From Mesobacillus foraminis (GTDB lineage Bacteria > Bacillota > Bacilli > Bacillales > Cytobacillaceae), in assembly GCF_004340465.1 (NCBI RefSeq), contig NZ_SLVV01000007.1, forward strand, positions 280,746 through 344,745: a stretch of DNA of 64,000 nucleotides. Direction: 5' to 3'. The notes beneath the pieces are model-generated. The model did not search any database. It was not told the DNA's origin and saw only the letters and a program-made list of their open reading frames with translations. A program made the position numbers and the translations under genes. This document shows positions 49,134 through 57,064 of the stretch, one piece after another. Position 1 is the first letter of the stretch; each line of letters starts with the position of its first letter.

Positions 49134-49274
49134 ATGACCCTAAATATATTATTTTTTACCATTATAATTAAAAGACGCCAAATGACTCAGGAAGAAGCGG
49201 AACATAACGATATGGTTGAAAAATTGCTTGAAGAGAATAAAGCCCGGCAGGCAAAAATGATGCGTCAGTTTTAA
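49134..49274 (+). CDS. yrzI: YrzI family small protein
   Basis: 46 residues: a hydrophobic N-terminus (MTLNILFFTIIIKRRQM) and a charged helical tail (EEAEHNDMVEKLLEENKARQ). This fits the YrzI/TIGR02413 family of Bacillus small proteins often found in tandem copies; function unknown. Shine-Dalgarno AAGGAGGTGA (49117-49126) lies eight bases before the ATG, nearly a full anti-16S match. It is the first ORF after the tandem terminators, so its expression may depend on read-through. Confidence 0.82.
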   Translation: MTLNILFFTIIIKRRQMTQEEAEHNDMVEKLLEENKARQAKMMRQF

Positions 49275-49314
49275 AAGCTGCTTTATCAAATAGAGGAGAA
49301 AGGTGGTTTTACTT

Positions 49315-49371
49315 ATGAAAAGGTTTAATCAAAGGAAAGCAATTTACTGGGTGGAGAAAGATACCACCTAG
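49315..49371 (+). CDS. 18-residue micro-ORF
   Basis: MKRFNQRKAIYWVEKDTT, preceded by GAGGAGAAAGGTGG at 49293-49306. Basic, no hydrophobic segment. It lies between two YrzI-like ORFs on the same strand. Too short for family assignment; the ribosome binding site is the main support. Confidence 0.4.
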   Translation: MKRFNQRKAIYWVEKDTT

Positions 49372-49395
49372 CCATTCTGCCAGGGGGGAATGACA

Positions 49396-49455
49396 ATGTC
49401 ACTGCATGTTTTGTTAATAACTTTAGAATTTCGAAGGAGAAAGCAGGTCAAGTAA
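49396..49455 (+). CDS. Short YrzI-like micro-ORF
   Basis: MSLHVLLITLEFRRRKQVK resembles the first 17 residues of the YrzI protein just upstream (M-S/T-L, hydrophobic stretch, then RR or KRR), but it stops where YrzI continues into its charged tail. It follows GGGGGGAATGACA, a fair ribosome binding site. It looks like a shortened tandem duplicate, as expected for the YrzI family. Confidence 0.5.
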   Translation: MSLHVLLITLEFRRRKQVK

Positions 49456-49553
49456 ATCATTGTTAAAAAAAGTTCACAATCTTACTCCATACTCATGTTT
49501 TCAGTATGGTAAATTTGAAGGAGACAGGAATCCTTTTTTAGGAGTGTGGACCA

Positions 49554-49631
49554 ATGTTTTCAATTGTTATGGGCCTTATCATTTGCGGAGCTATCGGAAG
49601 CATCATCGCAACAGAGGTCAGTGTAGATTAG
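49554..49631 (+). CDS. 25-residue hydrophobic micro-ORF
   Basis: Encodes a single predicted transmembrane segment (MFSIVMGLIICGAIGSIIAT followed by EVSVD), with AGGAGTG at 49540-49546 as ribosome binding site. It is the last ORF before a strong terminator at 49675. Size and composition recall small membrane peptides, including type I toxins, but no antitoxin RNA was identified and no family is recognised. Confidence 0.5.
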   Translation: MFSIVMGLIICGAIGSIIATEVSVD

Positions 49632-49674
49632 AAAAAATACGTTCGAAATACCGCTACTGCCACGTTTTAAATGG

Positions 49675-49710
49675 AAGCATTAACCGATAGAAGGTTAATG
49701 CTTTTTTACA
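49675..49710 (+). terminator. Terminator ending the micro-ORF cluster
   Basis: AAGCATTAACC pairs perfectly with GGTTAATGCTT around a 7-nt loop, followed by TTTTACA. It separates the cluster from sigK. Confidence 0.9.
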
Positions 49711-49826
49711 TTTATGGTTGGGAATATTTACATCAGAAAAGATTTTCATCGGACATACACGAACCAGGCAAATCCTTCATAGGAATCTATTATAGGCAAA
49801 AGTCCTAACAAACGGGGGGTGGAAAA

Positions 49827-50546
49827 GTGTCTGGGATTCTGGCAGCACTTGGGTACTTAGTAAAGGAGATTATCTTTCTTGTTTCTTATGTTAAAAACAA
49901 TGCATTTCCCCAACCGTTATCATCCGCGGATGAAAGAAAATACTTAAAGTTGATGGCTGAGGGAGATGCGCATGCCCGAAATATGCTAATTGAACATAAT
50001 TTACGGCTAGTGGCACATATCGTGAAGAAATTTGAAAACACTGGGGAAGATTCTGAAGATCTTATCTCAATTGGGACGATCGGGCTGATCAAAGCAATTG
50101 AAAGCTATTCGGAAGGAAAGGGAACCAAGCTTGCGACCTATGCTGCACGGTGTATTGAAAATGAAATTTTAATGCACTTGAGGGCCTTAAAGAAAACCAA
50201 GAAAGATGTGTCGCTGCATGATCCGATCGGGCAGGATAAAGAGGGGAATGAAATCTCGCTTATTGATGTCCTTAAATCTGAATCAGAGGATGTTATTGAT
50301 ACCATTCAGCTTAATATGGAGCTGGAAAAAGTAAAGCAGTATATAGATGTATTGGATCAGCGGGAAAAAGAAGTGATTATCGGCAGGTTTGGGCTGGATC
50401 TGAAAAAGGAAAAAACACAGCGGGAAATAGCGAAAGAACTTGGAATTTCACGCAGCTATGTTTCCCGTATTGAAAAAAGGGCATTGATGAAAATGTTTCA
50501 TGAATTTTACCGGGCTGAAAAAGAAAAAAAGAAGAATAAAAAATAA
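49827..50546 (+). CDS. sigK: RNA polymerase sporulation sigma factor SigK (uninterrupted)
   Basis: 239 residues in one frame. The 20-residue pro-sequence ([20 protein letters not shown]) precedes [12 protein letters not shown], the start of mature sigma-K; SpoIVFB removes it in the mother cell. Sigma-70 region 2 ([37 protein letters not shown]) and region 4 ([20 protein letters not shown]) are complete. B. subtilis 168 carries the skin element inside this gene; here there is no insertion. The start is GTG 49827 after GGGGGGTGG. Transcription by sigma-E is expected, but I cannot place the promoter with confidence. Confidence 0.96.
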   Translation: MSGILAALGYLVKEIIFLVSYVKNNAFPQPLSSADERKYLKLMAEGDAHARNMLIEHNLRLVAHIVKKFENTGEDSEDLISIGTIGLIKAIESYSEGKGTKLATYAARCIENEILMHLRALKKTKKDVSLHDPIGQDKEGNEISLIDVLKSESEDVIDTIQLNMELEKVKQYIDVLDQREKEVIIGRFGLDLKKEKTQREIAKELGISRSYVSRIEKRALMKMFHEFYRAEKEKKKNKK

Positions 50547-50555
50547 TGGGAATCA

Positions 50556-50583
50556 GCGGCCTTTATGACTGGCCGTTTTTTTC
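50556..50583 (+). terminator. Terminator after sigK
   Basis: GCGGCC pairs with GGCCGT around a 9-nt loop (five GC pairs plus a wobble), followed by T6. Confidence 0.75.
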
Positions 50584-50652
50584 TTCCGCTAAAAATAGAA
50601 ACATTTCTTCGTGCAATTTATAATATAGGGGAAAGTTGAGAGGGGGATGGAA

Positions 50653-52446
50653 ATGGCTGTTCATACATATTCCCAAGTTTGGGACCTGGACATCTTTTTT
50701 GAAGGGGGAAGCAATTCAAGGGAGTTTACAGCACATCTGGAGAAGACAAAGGCAAAAATACATGGGTTTCAGCAAAGTGTTGAATCCTGGTTACCTGGCT
50801 CTTCCCTTGAAGACGCAGCCACTTTGAAACAGCTGATTGACAGATTTGAAGAGGCCGCTAAGCCGCTTCGACAGGCAGGGGCCTTTGTAAGCTGCCTGCA
50901 GGCTCAAAATACGCAGGATAAACAGGCCAGTGAATTAAAAGCGAGAGTGACGGAGCTAAGCGCCCAGCTGCAGACGGTACTGCTGGGTTTTGATCAAAAG
51001 CTTTCCACCTGTACTCCGGATGAATGGACTGCTATGATGAAGGATCCATTCCTGAAAGAGCTAAAATTTATCTTAAGTGAGCGCAGGGAACGGGCCGCAG
51101 ATAAACTCCCCGCCGAGGAAGAGGCCCTGATTACCTCACTGAGCATCGACGGCTATCACGGCTGGGGCCAGATGTATGATCTGCTGGTAGGTTCAGTGAA
51201 AATTCCATACAGAGAAAACGGAGAGGAAAAGCTGCTTTCAGTAGGGCAGGCAGCCAATCTTTTTGCAGACAGTGACCGCAAAACCAGAAAAGCGGTTTTC
51301 GCAGCATGGGAAAAAGCATGGGGGGAGAATAGCGACTTTTTTGCCAAAGTCTTAAACCATCTTGCTGGATTTCGCCTCAATATCTACAATAAACGGGGGT
51401 GGGATGACTTTCTGAAAGAACCTCTTGAAATGAACCGGATGAAAAAGGAAACACTGGATGCGATGTGGTCTTCGATCTCGGAACAAAAGGAAACTATGAT
51501 CCGATTTTTAAACAGAAAGGCAAAGCTTCTTGGACTCGAAGCCTTAAGTTGGTACGACCTTGATGCATCGCTCGGGCAGGCTAATACAAGAATGAGCTAT
51601 CAGCAGGGAGCAGATTTTATCATCGAGAATTTCTCGAATTTCAGCGAGGGGATGGCTGGGTTCGCCAGAAAGGCGTTTGAAGACCGCTGGATCGAGGCGG
51701 AGGACCGCCAGGGGAAAGCTCCAGGGGGATTTCATACTTATTTTCCGGAGAGCAGTCAGTCAAGGATTTTTATGACTTATTCTGGAACAGCTTCCAATGT
51801 TTCGACCTTGGCACATGAGCTGGGCCATGGCTTTCATACCTACGCGATGAGAGACCTTCATTTATTTAACCGGAGCTATGCGATGAATGTTGCGGAAACG
51901 GCTTCTACTTTTGCGGAAACGATTGTTTCTGATGCTGCTGTTAAAAAAGCTGCCTCAAGAGAAGAGAAGCTGGGGCTGCTGGAAGATAAAATACAGCGTT
52001 CTGTTGCTTTATTGATGAATATTCAATCCAGGTTCCTATTTGAAACAAGGTTTTATGAAGAGCGCAAGAAGGGGGTCGTGAGTGTGCAGCGCCTCAATGA
52101 ATTAATGAAGGAGGCCCAGGAGGAGGCTTATGGCGGTGCTCTTAAAGAGTATCATCCTTTGTTTTGGGCTTCAAAACTTCATTTCTTTATTACTGGTGTC
52201 CCTTTTTATAATTTCCCTTACACCTTTGGATTTTTATTTTCTATGGGTATATACGCTAAGGCGCTGGAGGAAGGCCAGGGATATGAACACAGGTATATGG
52301 CCCTGCTCAGGGACTCCGCTTCCATGACTGTGGAAGAACTAGCCCAAAAACACCTTCAAACAGATTTGACGAAGAAGGACTTCTGGGAGCAGGCAGTACA
52401 CCTGTGCGTGAAAGATATTGAAGAGTTTCTTGCAATAACAGAATAG
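50653..52446 (+). CDS. M3 family oligoendopeptidase (PepF-like)
   Basis: A cytoplasmic zinc oligopeptidase of about 597 residues. The HELGHGFH metal site is near residue 388, with the third ligand glutamate in NVAETASTFAET about 30 residues on, as in thimet-type M3 peptidases. The N-terminal helical region is typical of the PepF/pz-peptidase-related clade. ATG 50653 has correct spacing to GAGAGGGGG; ATG 50647 is the alternative. B. subtilis does not have this gene here. Substrate is unknown. Confidence 0.92.
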   Translation: MAVHTYSQVWDLDIFFEGGSNSREFTAHLEKTKAKIHGFQQSVESWLPGSSLEDAATLKQLIDRFEEAAKPLRQAGAFVSCLQAQNTQDKQASELKARVTELSAQLQTVLLGFDQKLSTCTPDEWTAMMKDPFLKELKFILSERRERAADKLPAEEEALITSLSIDGYHGWGQMYDLLVGSVKIPYRENGEEKLLSVGQAANLFADSDRKTRKAVFAAWEKAWGENSDFFAKVLNHLAGFRLNIYNKRGWDDFLKEPLEMNRMKKETLDAMWSSISEQKETMIRFLNRKAKLLGLEALSWYDLDASLGQANTRMSYQQGADFIIENFSNFSEGMAGFARKAFEDRWIEAEDRQGKAPGGFHTYFPESSQSRIFMTYSGTASNVSTLAHELGHGFHTYAMRDLHLFNRSYAMNVAETASTFAETIVSDAAVKKAASREEKLGLLEDKIQRSVALLMNIQSRFLFETRFYEERKKGVVSVQRLNELMKEAQEEAYGGALKEYHPLFWASKLHFFITGVPFYNFPYTFGFLFSMGIYAKALEEGQGYEHRYMALLRDSASMTVEELAQKHLQTDLTKKDFWEQAVHLCVKDIEEFLAITE

Positions 52447-52452
52447 ATAAAG

Positions 52453-52497
52453 GGGGTGCTCAATCTTTAATTGGGCATCCTTGTTTTTGTTTTTTAC
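52453..52497 (+). terminator. Terminator after the M3 peptidase
   Basis: GGGTGCTCAA pairs with TTGGGCATCC (two wobbles) around a 7-nt loop, followed by TTGTTTTTGTTTTTT. Confidence 0.8.
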
Positions 52498-52633
52498 TTA
52501 TCTGCTTTAAGGGAAGTACGTACATAGAAGGATACGATGTCTCAGCTCGTTGATTTCTATAGCAGGCTGCTAATTATCCCAAAGTAATGAACGCCTTACG
52601 GGAAACCTTTGCATATGGAGGAACAAATTGAGC

Positions 52634-52683
52634 GAGTTGTTTCCACGCTGTCCGTTCAATGGACGGGAACCATGCGACAACTC
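52634..52683 (+). other. Nested inverted repeat in the intergenic region before psd
   Basis: GAGTTGT and ACAACTC enclose TTCC/GGAA and GTCC/GGAC, forming a three-tier hairpin. The 450-nt gap around it has no convincing gene; a 25-codon frame at 52616-52693 lacks a ribosome binding site. It could be part of a small RNA or a psd leader, or a decayed gene remnant. Confidence 0.4.
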
Positions 52684-52730
52684 TCTGATTGATTAATGAG
52701 GTTCTTTACTGTCCCCAGTAATATATTAAT

Positions 52731-52758
52731 AGTACAGGCCCTTATCAAATGGTATAAT
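52731..52758 (+). promoter_or_regulatory. Candidate promoter of psd
   Basis: A perfect TATAAT lies at 52753-52758 with a weak AGTACA 16 nt upstream. It would give a leader of about 150 nt before psd. Confidence 0.4.
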
Positions 52759-52911
52759 AACAGTCATTATGGAAGTATGGAGCCTAAAAGCAGTCAGCCA
52801 TACCCGGCAATGCCCTTGCCTGAAACACGATAATCTAATTCGGCATGCAATTATAAAAAGTTGATTTAGGAGAATGCGCACTGTATCAATACACTTATGG
52901 AGGTTATTTGC

Positions 52912-53685
52912 TTGATTCAGAGCCTGTACCGCTTATTTATCGAACTTACCAACCGTAAATGGTCATCAGAACTTTTAAAAAGATTTGCCCAGTCCTCAGC
53001 AAGCAGAAAGGTGATCCCATCATTTGCGAGAGTCTATAACATTAACCTTGGAGAAATGGAGAAAGGCCTGCACGAATATGAATCCCTTCATGACTTCTTT
53101 GTCAGGAGGCTTAAGCCGGGTGCAAGAATTGTCACTGATGAAGGGGCTGAAGTTGTCAGTCCGGTAGATGCTGTGTTGGAGGACATTGGACCAGTTGAGA
53201 GCATTCATCAAATCACCGTAAAAGGGAAGGTATACTCCATTGCTGAGATGCTGGGAAGCAAAGAGGCTGCCGAAGCCTATGCAGGAGGGACATACTTAGT
53301 GCTGTACCTTAGTCCAAGCCATTATCACCGAATTCACAGCCCGGTCACGGGAAGGATCATTAAACAGTGGACTCTGGGAACGAGGTCATATCCTGTGAAC
53401 TCTTTGGGACTTAAATATGGAAAGAGCACACTTGCCAAAAATTACCGGACTATTACTGAAATGGAGTATGGTCGGGGCCGTCTGGCTGTAGTCAAGGTAG
53501 GAGCCATGTTCGTAAATTCAATTGAAACCGTCCATGCAGGCGATTGGCTGCAAAAAGGAGAGGAAATGGCTTATTTCTCTTTTGGATCAACTGTGGTGCT
53601 TCTTTTTGAGAAAAACACGCTGAAGCTTCCGAACACCTTAAGGCTTCCGCTTCCGGTCAGAATGGGAGAGAAGCTTGGTGAATAA
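52912..53685 (+). CDS. psd: Phosphatidylserine decarboxylase
   Basis: Makes phosphatidylethanolamine from phosphatidylserine. 257 residues. The proenzyme cleaves itself between Gly225 and Ser226 in SFGSTVVLLF, where Ser becomes the pyruvoyl group; upstream motifs VVSPVDAVLEDIG, YLSPSHYHRIHSPVTG and MFVNSIETVHAGD are present. I chose TTG 52912, eight bases after GGAGG, because ATG 52897 itself overlaps that site and has none of its own. It has a terminator of its own. Confidence 0.93.
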   Translation: MIQSLYRLFIELTNRKWSSELLKRFAQSSASRKVIPSFARVYNINLGEMEKGLHEYESLHDFFVRRLKPGARIVTDEGAEVVSPVDAVLEDIGPVESIHQITVKGKVYSIAEMLGSKEAAEAYAGGTYLVLYLSPSHYHRIHSPVTGRIIKQWTLGTRSYPVNSLGLKYGKSTLAKNYRTITEMEYGRGRLAVVKVGAMFVNSIETVHAGDWLQKGEEMAYFSFGSTVVLLFEKNTLKLPNTLRLPLPVRMGEKLGE

Positions 53686-53695
53686 CGAGCCAGCC

Positions 53696-53739
53696 GAAAC
53701 ATGCGGCACAGATCTTGCTCTGTGCTTTTTGCATGTTTC
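53696..53739 (+). terminator. Terminator after psd
   Basis: GCACAGA pairs with TCTGTGC, followed by TTTTT, all inside an outer GAAACATGC/GCATGTTTC repeat. The inner hairpin plus T5 is the likely terminator. Confidence 0.8.
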
Positions 53740-53750
53740 ACAGAAACCTA

Positions 53751-53774
53751 TAAAAAAACGCCCCTAGGGACGTT
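53751..53774 (-). terminator. Terminator after sda (minus strand)
   Basis: Read on the minus strand, ACGTCCC pairs with GGGGCGT (one mismatch) around a 2-nt TA, followed by T7. Confidence 0.75.
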
Positions 53775-53778
53775 GAGA

Positions 53779-53919
53779 TCACGAGGAGTATCGAATTTTG
53801 TGAGTCAATGACCGCCGCTGTATTTCTGTTTCAATCAGGCGGATAAAGTCAAGGCTGAGGTTTAATTCCCTTGCTTTAAAGTAGGATTCAATTAATAATT
53901 CATCCGAAAGCTTTCGCAT
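53779..53919 (-). CDS. sda: Sda, sporulation checkpoint histidine kinase inhibitor
   Basis: 46 residues starting [16 protein letters not shown], nearly the B. subtilis Sda start, with a helical hairpin and [12 protein letters not shown] in the second helix. Sda binds KinA and blocks the phosphorelay when replication is active or damaged. The ATG is at 53919 with GGGGGTGAATGACTGA upstream. It lies between psd and yqeG on the opposite strand, as sda does beside yqeG in B. subtilis. DnaA boxes lie 118-216 nt upstream. Confidence 0.93.
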   Translation of the reverse strand: MRKLSDELLIESYFKARELNLSLDFIRLIETEIQRRSLTHKIRYSS

Positions 53920-54036
53920 TCAGTCATTCACCCCCGAATATGAATGTATAAATAATAAATTACGTTCATATACTAGTAAGTTTCTTATTTGTACCCTTAC
54001 TCTATCAAATTTAAACGCGGAGAACAACCGTTCTAA

Positions 54037-54135
54037 TTATCCACAATTATAGGTGGATAACCTGTGGTTAATTTGTTTATAAAGTGGAAAATAATATACA
54101 ATTCAAGTGGTAAAATGTGCATAAAGTTATCCACA
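54037..54135. promoter_or_regulatory. DnaA box cluster between sda and yqeG
   Basis: Two perfect DnaA boxes TTATCCACA lie at 54037-54045 and 54127-54135. Two one-mismatch boxes on the other strand are at 54052-54060 (GGTGGATAA) and 54063-54071 (TGTGGTTAA). In B. subtilis DnaA controls sda through such a cluster, coupling sporulation to replication. The surrounding 340 nt has no gene. Confidence 0.85.
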
Positions 54136-54260
54136 ACACCAAAAAAAGGAAAAAAATGTCGAAAAATTTATACGTGAACAGTGTTTGTTTTGAAACAGAG
54201 GATAAAATTGGTTATGATGTTACGGTATGACAAGGAATTTAAATAACGAGGTGTAAGAAT

Positions 54261-54776
54261 TTGCTAAAGCATTTTTTGCCAGACCAGCATGTGAAAAATA
54301 TCTTTGAAATCACGCCGGAAAGCTTAAAACGTAAAAACATCAAAGGAATTATCACAGATCTGGATAACACATTAGTAGAATGGGACCGCCCTTCCGCAAC
54401 CCCGGAATTAATGCAGTGGTTTGAGGAAATAAAAAAACATGGCATTCTCGTGACCATTGTTTCAAATAATAATGAAAATCGCGTTAAATTTTTTGCCGAC
54501 CCACTGGGCATACCTTATATCTACCAGGCGAGGAAACCTATGGGCAGGGCATTCCGCAGAGCGTTAAGAGAAATGGATTTAAAAAAGGAAGAAACTGTTG
54601 TGATTGGGGACCAGCTGCTGACGGATGTACTCGGAGGAAACAGGAGCGGGTTTCATACCATCCTTGTCGTGCCGGTAACTCAAACAGATGGCTTTTTTAC
54701 GAGGATCAATCGGACGGTCGAGAGAAGGATTTTAAACTGGTTCAGAAAAAAAGGTCAATTAAATTGGGAGGACTAG
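54261..54776 (+). CDS. yqeG: YqeG family HAD IIIA-type phosphatase
   Basis: 171 residues. HAD motif I is GIITDLDNTLVEWDRP near residue 32 (nucleophile Asp), motif II TIVSNN near 67 and motif III/IV VIGDQLLTDVLGGNR near 114. Related to the phosphatidylglycerophosphate phosphatase GEP4, so PgpP activity is possible. The start is TTG 54261 after GAGGTGTAAG. It heads the conserved yqeG-to-yqeM cluster. Confidence 0.94.
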   Translation: MLKHFLPDQHVKNIFEITPESLKRKNIKGIITDLDNTLVEWDRPSATPELMQWFEEIKKHGILVTIVSNNNENRVKFFADPLGIPYIYQARKPMGRAFRRALREMDLKKEETVVIGDQLLTDVLGGNRSGFHTILVVPVTQTDGFFTRINRTVERRILNWFRKKGQLNWED

Positions 54777-54779
54777 GAA

Positions 54780-55886
54780 TTGAGTGATCAGCAAATAGTT
54801 TGTACTGGCTGCGGTGTGAAAATTCAGACAGAAACACCTGATGAATTGGGATATGCTCCTCAGTCTTCGCTTGAAAAAGAGTCGGTAGTCTGCCAGCGTT
54901 GCTTTAGGTTAAAGCATTATAATGAGGTTCAGGATGTGGGCCTGACGGACGATGACTTTTTAAAGATTATAAATGGGATCGGAGAGAAAGATGCCCTGAT
55001 AGTAAAAATTGTTGATATTTTTGATTTCAATGGCAGCTGGCTGCCTGGGATACAGCGATTCGCAGGGAAAAATCCGGTTATTCTTATTGGGAATAAGGCA
55101 GACCTTGTCCCTAAATCAGTCAAACAGAACAAATTGATCGAGTGGATGAAGAAGGAGTCCAAAGATCAGGGTCTCGTTCCTCAGGATGTTTTTCTCGTCA
55201 GTGCTGCCAAAGGGAAGAACATTCGGGAAACGGCTGCTGCGATTGACCAGTACCGTAAAGGCAGGGATGTTTACGTAGTCGGGTGCACTAATGTAGGAAA
55301 ATCAACTTTTATAAATCGAATCATTAAAGAAGTTACAGGTGAAGGAGATGTCATCACCACTTCCCATTTTCCTGGAACAACGCTTGATATCATCCAGATA
55401 CCATTAGAAGATGGAAAGTCGCTGATTGATACTCCGGGAATCATTAACCACCATCAAATGGCCCACTATGTGGATAAGCGTGATCTAAAGGTCATCACAC
55501 CCAAGAAGGAAATCAAACCTAAAATATATCAGCTCAATGAAGGCCAGACCCTTTTTTTTGGAGGATTATCCAGATTTGATTATCTTTCGGGAGGGCGTAG
55601 GTCATTTACATGCTATCTGTCCAATGAGCTTGAAATCCATCGGACGAAGCTGGAAAATGCATCTGAACTTTATGAGAAGCATGCGGGAGAATTGCTGACC
55701 CCGCCTAGGCCTGAGCAGCTTGATGCATTTCCAAAGCTGGTCCGGCATGAATTTTCCATTAAAGAGGCCAAGACTGATATCGTGTTTTCCGGTCTGGGCT
55801 GGGTTACTGTGAATGAGGCAGGAGCCAAGGTGGCTGCCCATGTTCCAGAAGGAGTACATGTTCTGCTTAGAAAATCTCTCATATAG
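54780..55886 (+). CDS. yqeH: Circularly permuted ribosome biogenesis GTPase YqeH
   Basis: 368 residues. An N-terminal treble-clef zinc finger (CTGCGVKIQ with VCQRCF) precedes a permuted G domain: G4 (NKAD near residue 103) comes before G1 (GCTNVGKST near 170) and G3 (DTPG near 218). YqeH is needed for 30S subunit assembly. The start is TTG 54780, 3 nt after the yqeG stop, with GGGAGGACTAGGAA upstream. Confidence 0.96.
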   Translation: MSDQQIVCTGCGVKIQTETPDELGYAPQSSLEKESVVCQRCFRLKHYNEVQDVGLTDDDFLKIINGIGEKDALIVKIVDIFDFNGSWLPGIQRFAGKNPVILIGNKADLVPKSVKQNKLIEWMKKESKDQGLVPQDVFLVSAAKGKNIRETAAAIDQYRKGRDVYVVGCTNVGKSTFINRIIKEVTGEGDVITTSHFPGTTLDIIQIPLEDGKSLIDTPGIINHHQMAHYVDKRDLKVITPKKEIKPKIYQLNEGQTLFFGGLSRFDYLSGGRRSFTCYLSNELEIHRTKLENASELYEKHAGELLTPPRPEQLDAFPKLVRHEFSIKEAKTDIVFSGLGWVTVNEAGAKVAAHVPEGVHVLLRKSLI

Positions 55887-55922
55887 AAGATATAAATGTA
55901 AGTCCCGGGGAGGGGAAATCCA

Positions 55923-56762
55923 GTGAGAAAATTATACGGTGTGATCGGCGATCCGGTCGGCCATTCTATGTCACCTGTCATGCATAATGACTTATTCAAT
56001 TTTTACGGAATGGATAGGCAGTATTTTCCTTTTCATGTCAAACCAATGGACCTTGAAGATGCGGTGAAGGGATTTAAAGCAATAGGGGCAGCAGGTTTTA
56101 ATGTAACTGTCCCCCATAAGACCCAAATCATCCCTTTACTGGACAAAGTGGATCATCTGGCTGAAGCAATTGGCGCTGTTAATACAGTAGTGAATGAAAA
56201 TGGACTGTTAATTGGCTACAATACAGATGGAAGAGGATTTGTTCGTGGCCTATTGGACAGGCTCCCGGCCATTACGGAAAAGAAGACATTGATCATTGGG
56301 GCTGGAGGAGCGGCCAAGGCCATTTATTTTTCTTTAGCCGAAGCTGGTTTAAAGGAAATAGATATTTGCAACCGAACGGCTGCCAGGGCTGAAGAGCTGG
56401 CAAAGGGATGTCCTTTCGCTGTGCAGTCTGCCATATTGGGTATGGAGGAAGCAGGGAAATCCTGTGATCAGTATGATCTCATTATCCAGACAACCTCCAT
56501 TGGCATGTCACCGGATATAGACGGAACCCCGCTGCCGTTTTCTGCTTTGAAAGAGGGCTGTTTTGTAAGTGATATTATTTATAACCCTCTTGAAACGAGA
56601 CTATTATCTGAGGCGGCAAGACTGGGAGCAGCAACCCAAAATGGAATAGACATGTTCGTTTACCAGGGGGCGCTGGCATTTGAAAAATGGACAGGCATCT
56701 TCCCTGATACTGCGCGAATGAAGGGAAATGTCTTGAAACAACTAGGAGGATCATCATGTTAA
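55923..56762 (+). CDS. aroE: Shikimate dehydrogenase
   Basis: Reduces 3-dehydroshikimate with NADPH in aromatic amino acid synthesis. 279 residues: GDPVGHSMSPVMHNDLF with substrate serines near residue 14-16, NVTVPHK with the catalytic Lys near 65, NTDGRGF near 100 and the nucleotide motif IIGAGGAAKAIYF near 128. The start is GTG 55923 after GGGGAGGGGAAATCCA. Its 3' end overlaps yhbY by 7 nt. Confidence 0.96.
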   Translation: MRKLYGVIGDPVGHSMSPVMHNDLFNFYGMDRQYFPFHVKPMDLEDAVKGFKAIGAAGFNVTVPHKTQIIPLLDKVDHLAEAIGAVNTVVNENGLLIGYNTDGRGFVRGLLDRLPAITEKKTLIIGAGGAAKAIYFSLAEAGLKEIDICNRTAARAEELAKGCPFAVQSAILGMEEAGKSCDQYDLIIQTTSIGMSPDIDGTPLPFSALKEGCFVSDIIYNPLETRLLSEAARLGAATQNGIDMFVYQGALAFEKWTGIFPDTARMKGNVLKQLGGSSC

Positions 56763-57049
56763 CAGGAAAACAAAAACGGTATTTAAGATCAAAAGCTCAC
56801 CATCTCAATCCGATTTTTCAAGTCGGAAAAGGCGGGGTAAATGATAATATGGTCACACAGATAGCTGAGGCTCTGGAGGTCCGGGAGCTTATCAAAGTAA
56901 ATATTCTGCAAAACTGCGATGAAGATAGGGATACAGTGGCTCACGAGCTTTCAAAGGGTGCAGGTGCAGAACTTGTCCAGGTAATTGGAAATACAATCGT
57001 CCTTTACAAGGAATCGAGGGAAAACAAGCAGCTTGAACTTCCCCGTTAA
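56756..57049 (+). CDS. yhbY: YhbY/CRM-domain ribosome assembly RNA-binding protein (YqeI)
   Basis: 97 residues of a single CRM domain (LTGKQKRYLRSKAHHLNPIF, QVGKGGVNDNMV) ending in VIGNTIVLYKESRE. It contacts pre-50S particles. It starts inside the end of aroE, with TAGGAGGATCATC as ribosome binding site, so translation is coupled; nadD follows 15 nt later. Confidence 0.94.
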   Translation: MLTGKQKRYLRSKAHHLNPIFQVGKGGVNDNMVTQIAEALEVRELIKVNILQNCDEDRDTVAHELSKGAGAELVQVIGNTIVLYKESRENKQLELPR

Positions 57050-57064
57050 CAAGGAGGCGACTGC

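Noticed and set aside
49460-49690. 76-codon TTG-initiated ORF in the micro-ORF cluster
   Set aside because: Starts without a ribosome binding site and reads another frame of the better supported 25-codon membrane peptide; composition looks random.
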